A DNA stretch of 35,254 bases, taken from the NCBI GenBank assembly GCA_905250885.1, contig CAJNOQ010001148.1:1-35254 (forward strand), written 5' to 3'. Origin of the DNA: Didymodactylos carnosus. Lineage: Eukaryota; Rotifera; Eurotatoria; Philodinida; Philodinidae. Positions within the stretch are counted from its first letter, which is position 1. Each line of letters begins with the position of its first letter. Shown piece by piece: positions 10,448-21,900 of the stretch. The position numbers and the translations under genes are program-made. Below the pieces are notes generated by a model. That model was not told where the DNA came from and did no database searches. It saw only the letters and a list, made by a program, of their open reading frames with translations.

Positions 10448-11748
10448 AATTGCTTTATTTTACTTCCTGTGCAGTGACATTTTATATTTTCAATATACTA
10501 CGCAATATTCTTCTCGACAGTATTTCTCAGGCAATAATTCTCTCGTCTAGTATCGCAATATTTTCTTAAATGTACATATAGAGATAAAAATAGAATCTCA
10601 ACTTTTGTTGTTCTTTCGAAATATTTACACTTTTTTTATGTGTTGTGTGCTTTGTATTACAATTTTTAGTTTTGTTTTTGTAACGTTTTTATTTTTTGTA
10701 GTATTGCAATAGATTAGACTTTGTTTATTTATTAATAATATTGTTTTGTGCGATACGTTTGTATCTTTTGCTCATGGATGGGCAATTCCGACGAATAGGT
10801 AAAGCTCTTCACCCATCAATGCTCTCAAATTAGACTTAGTACAAGTTCCAGCAGATTTAATATTATCAAACTCGAAAACTCTAACTAATTCGACATTTAC
10901 AATGTATAAGTACTGAAACATTTCATGGTTATAACTCATTATTTTGGCTGTAGGTTGATATGCTTAATCTTATTAATACTACAGGTAGGACAATGGATAA
11001 CTACATTACACTTTCAAATCGTATCTAGAATGAACCGCCAATTAAGTTTTGTAAGTCACATTTTAATCACAACTTATCCATTTGCTAAATAGTCAGAGAT
11101 TTTCCTTCCCTATTACATATTTAATAAAACACGTTTTTGAAAATTTTTTCAGACTGCGTGATTTTTGCACATTAAAATAAAATTTCTGTATTACCTTGTA
11201 AAAGATTTTTTCTTAATCGCTCGCTAATGTTAAACTTATTTCCACATTCATATCCATAAGTTTGCATTGTAGGTGGTATTGATGAATGCTGTTAAATAAC
11301 GACATCTATACTTGATAATATTAATAAATTATACTAATACAATGTGATTAGAACATATTTTATAAAGACATTTGATTTTTTAGTTAGAAACGACTACTCA
11401 GTTTCGTTGAAGCTTGTTCTTATTGCATACAGGATGTTGATCTCTATCGACAAATGGTGTTTTCTAGTCTGTCCAACTTATACTTCTTCTTCTCCATCTT
11501 TTTCCAGAGTAAACGTTGTTGTTGTTTTTCGTTAGATAACTCGTAACCAGTAACCTTGATTCATCGATCTATCTCTAGTTTTTCTATCGTTGATTGAAAC
11601 CCAGATTATATTTCAGCAAATTTGTTCTAACATACACAGGATGCTGCTTGGTTAATTAATGAAGAGGCAGTACTTTTTTTCTTAAGTATCCATATTTTCT
11701 GTACGATTTGATCGTAAATGTTCTATATTATGTATAAGTCAGGAACAG
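10448..11748 (+). other. Spacer between innexin and intersectin 5' end (copy 1)
   Basis: Contains the innexin 3' untranslated region and the presumed intersectin promoter. A single long intersectin leader intron cannot be excluded. No extra gene was recognised; the 63-codon frame near 11344-11535 has no family signal. The same spacer recurs identically at 14663-15963. Confidence 0.5.
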
Positions 11749-12583
11749 ATGGCAGGTGCGTTTTCGTTTTTCTCTGATTTAGTGGGCTCTTAACTTTTAG
11801 CCTGTTTATTAGGTGATTGGCGTATAACCGGAGACGACCGACTCAAATATGATTCGTTTTTTCAAAGCCTTGGACCGACGCAAGGATTCTTGACAGGTTT
11901 GTTGAAACTTTTCTTTCCATACCCATAAATACAATTTATCTTAGGAATAATGCACCACAATTTATTTATTAACAACTATACTTAAGATATCATGATTATT
12001 ACTTACAAAACAACACAAGAATATTTTCTGTTTATTTAGGCGATCAAGCACGCGAATTTTTTATCAAATCAGGTCTATCGGCAGATATACTACGAAAAAT
12101 TTGGTATTTGATTGCGAAAAGAAACGACTCATCTAACATATCTATGTCAACTTTCTCTTTTTTCTTCTTCAAGGGACTTGTCAGATTTAACAGCAGATGG
12201 ACGATTGGATCGACGAGAATTTACTATTGCTTGTCACTTGATTTCGTCTCAGGTATAAAAATTTATTACAACGAAAACGGATTGACGTGTGTAATTATAA
12301 TAATTTGCATGTTAAGGTGCAAAACAAATTTGTTTTACCATCAACGTTACCACCCTCCTTCTTAGCCGATACAACACTACCGGGAGCAGTTGGCAATGCG
12401 TTTTCTATGTCAAGGGATAATGCAGTTTTGACGGGGATGTCAATGCCCTCGTTAATTTCCGGTGTACCTGTAGCAAAAACATTCTTACCATCGATCCAAA
12501 CGATAAATGCACCAACTTCATCTTCGACAATTGCTGCTCCTTTAACAATAACTGGTAAAGCCATAGATATATTTGTCTTTTAG
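11749..12583 (+). pseudogene. Orphan 5' end of intersectin (EH1 exons), copy 1
   Basis: Carries intersectin coding exons 1-5: 11749-11755, 11813-11896, 12040-12103, 12174-12252 and 12317-12554. They encode MAGDWRITGDD, a complete first EH domain (ITGDQAREFF-type core, calcium-loop DLTADGRLDRRE) and a Ser/Thr/Pro-rich linker. In this unit the exons are followed by the second innexin gene instead of exon 6. If intron 5 is not spliced, the frame reads on to a stop at 12581-12583 and gives a 166-residue single-EH protein. If transcription reads through, exon 5 could splice to exon 6 at 17253 or, because the phases match, to copy-2 exon 2 at 16028. It may thus be a dead fragment or an alternative first block. 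Confidence 0.8.
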
Positions 12584-12811
12584 TCCTTTTTTTTAATCAA
12601 ATTCCGTTTATATATAATATTAAGGATTTCCAATCTATCGTGGTAAGATATGACGGATGAAAGAGTCTAACACTATTATATTGCACTCGAGAAGCTACTC
12701 ACACACACTTTTCTTTCATATCCGACTGGTTGATATACGACAAGTGATTTCAGAACATGCTTAAATAATAGCAACAGATCAGAAATCTGTGTTTACGTAA
12801 GATTTAGAATC

Positions 12812-14662
12812 ATGGACATAGTTGGAATGGTCACTCGTTTACCAACACTTGTGTTTGGTGCTTCACGATGTGATGATAGTTTTGCCGATCGGCTATCATA
12901 CAAATATACTGTATTAATGCTTGTCGTATTTGCTATCATTGTTACTAACAAACAATTTGGAACAAAACATATTCAGTGTAAGTATAGGAAAATAATTTCT
13001 TTTTGACAGATATATTCATCTTTTTTCATTTAGGTTGGGTTCCAGCGCAGTTTACAAAAAATTATGAAGATTATGTGAACGATATTTGTTGGGTTTCGAA
13101 CACGTATTATATTCCGCTCGATGAAAAAGTACCCAAAATTGATAGCGTTCGTAGGCAAAATGAACTGGTATGTACATTTTTAATACGTATGCACTCAAAT
13201 TTGAAAATATATTAGTAAAAATGTGCGAAATATATACTAAAACTAGCGTGATAGGAGTTAAGGAGATCTAAGCTTGAAATGCAAAAGATTCGTTTTTAGT
13301 ACCATAATTTAACGTTGTTTTTCTCTTTTTTCAGCGTTATTATCAATGGATACCGTTTATTTTGTTATTACAAGCATTTTGTTTTTATTTTCCACATCTT
13401 GTGTGGCGCTCACTATCACGGCGAAGTGGTATTGACGTTCGAGATATCATCGATGCTGCAATTAATTATAAATCGGTTGATACAGCAACGAAAGACGATA
13501 ATCATAAAACAGAACTAATGGAATACATTGTAGAAGCTATTGATAAATATGTGGATGATCCTCGACGTCAACCTGATGAACGCGGAACAAAAATTAGTAT
13601 AAAACGTTTATTTATGACAATCTGCATTTTTTTAGGAAAATATCTAGGTAATTATTTAATTATTGTATATTTTACAACGAAAGCATTATATATTACAAAT
13701 GCCGTTTGTCAAATATTTTTATTAAATCTGTTTCTTGGCCAAAAATTTCATCTATTTGGTATACAAGTTGTTAAACGTATTATTGAAGGAAAAGGTAAAA
13801 GAGTATTTTTTTAAGAGTAGTATAGTATAATTTAAAAAAATCTGTTTATTTTCCTAGGCTGGGATACAAAATCAATTTATTTTCCAAAAGTGACACTATG
13901 TGATTTTCAAATACGTGAAGCATTACATCCAAGAGATTCTCATCGTTATACTGTTCAATGTGTATTACCATTGAATCTTTTTTCGCAGCAGGTAAGAAAG
14001 TAACAGTGTTTTGACGTACCTAGTCAATCAGGTGATTCTCTTTTTTAAGATTTTTACCTTTATCTGGTTTTGGTATATGATGGTATTCATTGTTGTAAGT
14101 AAAAAATTTACATACTTTAACTAAAGTATCTAACAAAAATCATCTTTTTTTTTTCTATCAGTCAATATTTGATGTCATCGTATGGGTTACACGCTTCTTC
14201 CCGGATAAACAATATAATTATATTAAACGTCGTCTTCAATTGATGAAACGTGATACTGATTTTAATCAACAACCACCCGAATACGTTCAAGGATGGTACA
14301 AAGAATTTATATTTGGTTATTTGGAACCGGATGGAATATTTATGTTACGATTATTGTCATCAAATACAAGTGATTTTGTTTGTACGGAAGTTATTAACCA
14401 ATTATGGCAAGCCTACTATCATAAAGATATTAAAGAAATCTCACGTAAACGTCGACGAGAATTAGGGGGTGACGTGTATGTTCCTCCGGTACAACGACAA
14501 GTATCCGAGCCACCAGATTTAACAGAATCCTATGATACAATTCGTCGACGAGCTAATTATCCATCGCCATCGCCCATTTCAAACGGTGGTATGCCCCTAT
14601 TTTCGTCGTCAAAAAATGCAGGTACATCATCGTTGACACCACTAGTTGAATCAGAAGCTTAG
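12812..14662 (+). CDS. Innexin gap-junction protein, copy 2
   Basis: Identical in translation, intron positions and length (479 residues) to the copy at 8597-10447. Exons are 12812-12977, 13034-13167, 13335-13794, 13858-13991, 14050-14094 and 14162-14662. All innexin hallmarks are present (YYQW, two cysteines in each extracellular loop, four membrane segments). What differs is the upstream side: only AAGATTTAGAATC of the native flank is retained, so the normal promoter is missing. Expression would need a new promoter in the intersectin-derived sequence, or read-through followed by trans-splicing at the retained TTTAG. Function is not in doubt if transcribed, but transcription is. Confidence 0.88.
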
Positions 14663-15963
14663 AATTGCTTTATTTTACTTCCTGTGCAGTGACATTTTAT
14701 ATTTTCAATATACTACGCAATATTCTTCTCGACAGTATTTCTCAGGCAATAATTCTCTCGTCTAGTATCGCAATATTTTCTTAAATGTACATATAGAGAT
14801 AAAAATAGAATCTCAACTTTTGTTGTTCTTTCGAAATATTTACACTTTTTTTATGTGTTGTGTGCTTTGTATTACAATTTTTAGTTTTGTTTTTGTAACG
14901 TTTTTATTTTTTGTAGTATTGCAATAGATTAGACTTTGTTTATTTATTAATAATATTGTTTTGTGCGATACGTTTGTATCTTTTGCTCATGGATGGGCAA
15001 TTCCGACGAATAGGTAAAGCTCTTCACCCATCAATGCTCTCAAATTAGACTTAGTACAAGTTCCAGCAGATTTAATATTATCAAACTCGAAAACTCTAAC
15101 TAATTCGACATTTACAATGTATAAGTACTGAAACATTTCATGGTTATAACTCATTATTTTGGCTGTAGGTTGATATGCTTAATCTTATTAATACTACAGG
15201 TAGGACAATGGATAACTACATTACACTTTCAAATCGTATCTAGAATGAACCGCCAATTAAGTTTTGTAAGTCACATTTTAATCACAACTTATCCATTTGC
15301 TAAATAGTCAGAGATTTTCCTTCCCTATTACATATTTAATAAAACACGTTTTTGAAAATTTTTTCAGACTGCGTGATTTTTGCACATTAAAATAAAATTT
15401 CTGTATTACCTTGTAAAAGATTTTTTCTTAATCGCTCGCTAATGTTAAACTTATTTCCACATTCATATCCATAAGTTTGCATTGTAGGTGGTATTGATGA
15501 ATGCTGTTAAATAACGACATCTATACTTGATAATATTAATAAATTATACTAATACAATGTGATTAGAACATATTTTATAAAGACATTTGATTTTTTAGTT
15601 AGAAACGACTACTCAGTTTCGTTGAAGCTTGTTCTTATTGCATACAGGATGTTGATCTCTATCGACAAATGGTGTTTTCTAGTCTGTCCAACTTATACTT
15701 CTTCTTCTCCATCTTTTTCCAGAGTAAACGTTGTTGTTGTTTTTCGTTAGATAACTCGTAACCAGTAACCTTGATTCATCGATCTATCTCTAGTTTTTCT
15801 ATCGTTGATTGAAACCCAGATTATATTTCAGCAAATTTGTTCTAACATACACAGGATGCTGCTTGGTTAATTAATGAAGAGGCAGTACTTTTTTTCTTAA
15901 GTATCCATATTTTCTGTACGATTTGATCGTAAATGTTCTATATTATGTATAAGTCAGGAACAG
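14663..15963 (+). other. Spacer between innexin copy 2 and intersectin
   Basis: An exact repeat of 10448-11748. It holds the innexin 3' untranslated region and the presumed promoter of the complete intersectin gene. No further gene was recognised. Confidence 0.5.
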
Positions 15964-18900
15964 ATGGCAGGTGCGTTTTCGTTTTTCTCTGATTTAGTGG
16001 GCTCTTAACTTTTAGCCTGTTTATTAGGTGATTGGCGTATAACCGGAGACGACCGACTCAAATATGATTCGTTTTTTCAAAGCCTTGGACCGACGCAAGG
16101 ATTCTTGACAGGTTTGTTGAAACTTTTCTTTCCATACCCATAAATACAATTTATCTTAGGAATAATGCACCACAATTTATTTATTAACAACTATACTTAA
16201 GATATCATGATTATTACTTACAAAACAACACAAGAATATTTTCTGTTTATTTAGGCGATCAAGCACGCGAATTTTTTATCAAATCAGGTCTATCGGCAGA
16301 TATACTACGAAAAATTTGGTATTTGATTGCGAAAAGAAACGACTCATCTAACATATCTATGTCAACTTTCTCTTTTTTCTTCTTCAAGGGACTTGTCAGA
16401 TTTAACAGCAGATGGACGATTGGATCGACGAGAATTTACTATTGCTTGTCACTTGATTTCGTCTCAGGTATAAAAATTTATTACAACGAAAACGGATTGA
16501 CGTGTGTAATTATAATAATTTGCATGTTAAGGTGCAAAACAAATTTGTTTTACCATCAACGTTACCACCCTCCTTCTTAGCCGATACAACACTACCGGGA
16601 GCAGTTGGCAATGCGTTTTCTATGTCAAGGGATAATGCAGTTTTGACGGGGATGTCAATGCCCTCGTTAATTTCCGGTGTACCTGTAGCAAAAACATTCT
16701 TACCATCGATCCAAACGATAAATGCACCAACTTCATCTTCGACAATTGCTGCTCCTTTAACAATAACTGGTAAAGCCATAGATATATTTGTCTTTTAGTC
16801 CTTTTTTTTAATCAAATTCCGTTTATATATAATATTAAGGATTTCCAATCTATCGTGGTAAGATATGACGGATGAAAGAGTCTAACACTATTATATTGCA
16901 CTCGAGAAGCTACTCACACACACTTTTCTTTCATATCCGACTGGTTGATATACGACAAGTGATTTCAGAACATGCTTAAATAATAGCAACAGATCAGAAA
17001 TCTGTGTTTACGTTTTGTTTACACGCCTTAAGAGTCCTAATTATGCAGTATATCTTTCTCCACCAATTCGTTTTATTTTCTATTAAATAATTTTTCTTAT
17101 GACATAAAGCATCCTGCTCTAAACAAACTTGCTTTATTCTTTTGAAAAGACATTTTAATTGATCTTATTATACTACCTAATGCATTCTACTAATGTTCAC
17201 CACAAACGGAAGTAAAAACTTGTGTAAATGTAATTGATTTTTTCTTTTCTAGCTGCTGTACCCCCCTACACTCATTCCACGGGGTATGTGATTGTTTTTC
17301 TATTTTTTGGTCTTTTTATTATTCTATAATTATTTTTCTTTCTCTGTTCATGCTAGAAATTTATTAAAGTCTGGTATACCATCACCTATGTTGCCTCCAC
17401 TCACACCGCCATTACGCTCAAAATATTTACAACAATTTCATGCATTAGTTGATATAACAAAAACAAATGGTTTTATGAGTGCTTCACAAGCAAAAACTAT
17501 CCTTCAACAAACTGGTTTACCTCAACCTGTTCTACACCAGATATGGTGCGGATATGTCTATTGATTCATATTGAAATTATATTTTATTGTTTGTTTATTC
17601 ACTAGGACATTAGCCGATTACGATAAAGACGGTAAATTAACATCAGATGAATTTATTATTGCGATGCATGCATGTGAAGTAGCCAAAATGGGGATACAAT
17701 TACCACCACGTTTACCAGACGAATGGTGTACTCAACAGCAAGAACGAAAATTATCATTTGGAAATACTAGTGGACCAAAATCAAATGGATCACTATTTTC
17801 ATCATTAAATCAAGAACTCAAAGATGTTTTTAAAACGACTGATACTACTAAACGAAGAGCTGAAACAACGGCCAATGACTCTGTTGCGACAGCGACGGTT
17901 GATTCAACTGGTTCACCAGCAGCAGATAGACGAAATAGTGTAACATCCTATGAAGATAAACGACGAATGAATTATGAAGATGGTAATAAAGAATTAGAAC
18001 GACGTCGTCAAATGTTAAAAGAAATAGAAGAACGTGAACAACGAGAACGTGAAGGTCAGACATTTCAATATAGATCATATTTCTTGTAATATTTACGAGA
18101 TTTTTTTATTTAAAAAAATTTCAGAACGAGAACGTTTAAGAGAAGAAAAATTACAAAAACAAAAAGATGAACAAGACAGAAAAAAACAAATGGACTTAGA
18201 AAAACAATTGGAACGTCAACGACAAATTGAACAACAACGAGAAGAAGAAAGAAAAAAATTAATTGAACAACGTGAAGTAGGTTGCTATTTTTCACTTAAT
18301 ATACGCATGGACAGAAGATCGCGTTTTGAATTTCAATAAAATGCTACCGAGTCATATCCGTGCTAAATTATAAAATATCGATTAGAAATGTTTCATTTCA
18401 TCGAGAAAGAGTGGTATAAAAAACTAACGGTATACATATATTGTTTAAAATCGTACATTGTACGTAACAATATCGAATCCAACATGTATGACTGTTATAA
18501 CAAATTTTGTGCCAAACATTAATTGAACAACATGAAGTAAATTGCTATTTTACATTTGACATACGCATGGACAGAAGATCGCGTTTTGATTTTAATAAAA
18601 TGCTACCGAGTCATATCCATGCTAAATTATAAAATATCGATTAGAAATGTTTCATTTCATCGAGAAAAAGTGGCATAAAAAACTAACGGTATACATATAT
18701 TGTTTAAAATCGTACATTGTACGTGACAATATCGAATCTAACATGTATGACTGTTATAACAAAGTTTGTGCCAAACATTTTACTCATAATTCATTATCAA
18801 AATGATTCCAAATCTATACGCTTTTCTGTAAATTTTCAGACTGCACGTAAAGAAATGGAACGTCAACGTCGTTTAGAATGGGAACGTCAACGTATGCAAG

Positions 18901-21900
18901 AGTTATTAACACAAAAATCACGTTTAACTGAACAAATTAATGACATGAAATCACGTGAAAAAGGTATTGAATTAGAATTACAAAGTATGGATGATAAAAT
19001 AGAAACATGTCAGAATAAAATTCAACAAACAAATAATTCTATACATAATATTGATGATGTCATAGCAAATATTCAAAAAAATAGCGCAACACAAAAATCG
19101 GAATTAGAAATGTTAGAGCAAGAAACAAAAGTAATTGAGATAGTTGAATGTAGAGAAAGAAGAAAAAACAATTAGTAATTTCTAATTTTTTTGTTTAGGA
19201 CTTGATATCACGATTAGCAACAACACAAAGTGAAAAAGAAGCTCTTGAATCATCATTAAAACAGTTGAATCAATCAAAAGAGTTTGGTATGTATCCATTT
19301 AAATCTCATTTTGTATGGCAGTTTTTTGACCGAAAAAAACTATATTATGACGAGACATTACACTGCATTTTAATTGTTTAATGTCAAACTAAGACTAAGA
19401 ATTATTATCATTTATTATCCTACATTAGTTATGTTGTATAGATGATCGCTTGATGGCATAGTGCTGCCATTCTTCCTATTACACCTATACGATTTTATTT
19501 CTAAAAAACATTTTTCATTTGATGTATATCCTAGGTGGTACAAATCGTGAATCTGATTTGGTACAAGTGGTTAAAAGCCAAATAGAAAACTTCAAAACTG
19601 AAAATGTTCGCATAGATGAACAAATTGCAACAACATCGGCTACTTGTCAAGAATTTCAAAATCAAATGGAAGTATGTATTATTTACGTATAGTTAGTTAT
19701 ATTATACAAATATGATTATTTATTTTTTAAATAGCAACTTCGTACTAAATTAAATCAATTAGAGAATGAAGCAAGAACAAAAGTGAAGAAAGATGATACA
19801 ACGTATAGTATTTTTATACTCTATCATGCAATACATTAAATAATCAAATTTTTATGTTCTTAGGAAAGTCGTCTCTCCAGTCTCAACTACATCGTCGCGT
19901 AAGTAATCTGTTTTTTATTTTCTAGTGCTTTAAAGTGCTGATATTTATTGCTTTATTCTATTGCTACAGCAAATTATGATGTATTTTATTCTGCTTCTTC
20001 TGCTACAAATAAACAAAATTCTTTTGAAATTGAAAACAAAACACCAACATCATTGTCCACTTTTGATGCCATCGAGATTGATCCATTTCAAACCGTTGAT
20101 CCATTTTCATCAAATACTATTGATCAACAATTACATCAGACACAAGAGAATAATACTGATTGGTTTCAACAACCACATACAGCAGCAATTCAAGATAGTC
20201 TGTCAGAAGTGACTAATGATCCATTTAGTGCGAAATATATACCTGACAGTGGTTCTCTACCAACAACTGATCCATTTTCTTCACAAGTTGTTGAGGCACC
20301 ATTGAAAACAACATCGAAAAAAGCTGCTCCAAAAGTATCAATAAAAGGTTTGTCTATTAACAATGGGATTAAATTTCTTGCTAATAATTAAAACTTAATA
20401 TGATCAAGTTTTCTTTTCTATATTGACTTGATTTGTATGCAGATTACTTTTTTATTGTGCTAGAAAGAGTGAATCGATAATCAATAAACAATTTGAGAAA
20501 AAAAGCATGTTTTTTTATGTTTTTTAGAAAAAGATCGACAATCGCAACAACAATTTGATCCATGGGGGAGTAGTTCAACAAAACAAAATAATGGTTTTGA
20601 CAATGTTGGTAATAATTGGACACCATTTAATCCACCAGAAAATAATGGATCTCCCACGACTGGATGGCCTCAACAAACTCAGACGGATACTTGGGCCAAT
20701 ACCGGTACCTCATCCAAGACGAGTAAGTTATTGATATTTATTAAATATTAGAATAAATTTTTGTATTTTTATTTTTAGATTTAATCAAATATCGAGCTAT
20801 ATTCAATTATGTATCAGATCGTGAAGATGAATTATCTATTTCGGTTGATGATGAAATTTGGGTAAGTTAGTAAGCTTGTTTAACGAATCGTACAATCCAA
20901 GAATGAATGAAATAGTAAACATTTTTTATACGATTCTTTAGTCTTATTCATATTCTCTTATTATTTAAATTTTAGAAAGCCAAGGCAAGTTTAGTATATA
21001 TCTAACGATTAGAGATACTATGTTTTTTAAATAAGACATTTAGACTGTAGTATAAATATAAGCTCTTTATTTCGCTTCGTCACATATTGCACAAGCCTTT
21101 CAAAGACGATATACAGACACACACAACTATACACATTTATCTAATTGATCTCTTACAGCTTTTTCGATTCGTTAGTTACGCATCACTGAATAAAGAATTA
21201 TCCTAGTCTATATCGGAACATACATGTGGACTCATCTGTTGTTGTTATTTTTACGACAAAGAGTTAAATGTGAAAAAAAAGCACATTAGTATGAGTATTT
21301 TTAACCTTTACATCCATTTTGTCAATCTATTCTAGTTAGTACTTGCATAAAAGCTTCTGAACAATGCTTTTTATTTTATTGCTTGTTGACTTTTTGTTTT
21401 TTTGAAGATCACATGATATCATGTATTTGTTTCCTTTTCTTTTTTTGAGTCTAGTAACGACAGATAGTCTTGAAAAAGTTTCGATAGTTCTCTGACTACA
21501 AAGTTTGTCGTCAATGCACGTTTTATTAGAGTTATCAATATTTGTCGTTCAGAGGGTGACTGTGTTTTATCTTTAATTAAAGCAAAATCGATTTTCTAAA
21601 AAGAGTTAGTAATTCTGCTAAATAATTTTTGTTTTTCTTTACTTTATATTATAGCGACAAAATTTAAACATTGCATGCAATAAGAACTAGTATTTTGCCA
21701 AAAAAAATTCAAATATCTTCGATTTTATTGAATGAAATACGAATGAATATGCAATTTCTATTTTTGTGAAGTGTAGAACACGAAAAGTTCAATAGTAAAA
21801 AACGTGCATGCATTGATTGCTTTCGCCAGATCAATCTGTCTATAGAGAATTATTGATCTATGAATAGATGTTGAGGAGAAAGGACGCATTTTAATCTAAC

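Larger units (their letters stand above)
8584..12798 (+). repeat. Unit 1 of a 4,215-bp direct tandem duplication
   Basis: Every base and every open frame here recurs 4,215 bases downstream with no length change, and no substitution was seen in the coding, intronic and intergenic stretches I compared. The left boundary falls at 8584: A precedes it here, but T precedes the matching base at 12799. The unit holds a complete innexin gene, the following intergenic region and the first five coding exons of intersectin. No microhomology is visible at the junction. Identity that extends through introns and spacers means a very recent duplication, ongoing conversion, or an assembly artefact. Confidence 0.95.
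12799..17013 (+). repeat. Unit 2 of the 4,215-bp tandem duplication
   Basis: The second unit abuts the first directly at 12798/12799. Its right boundary is at 17013: T follows here, where A (the start of unit 2) follows unit 1. It contains innexin copy 2 and the functional 5' end of intersectin. Only 13 bases of the sequence upstream of the innexin ATG were included, so this innexin now sits directly behind intersectin intron-5 sequence. Confidence 0.95.

Noticed and set aside
12295-12564. Minus-strand open frame opposite intersectin exon 5
   Set aside because: It is the antisense shadow of a real exon; the plus-strand exon joins in phase with its neighbours.
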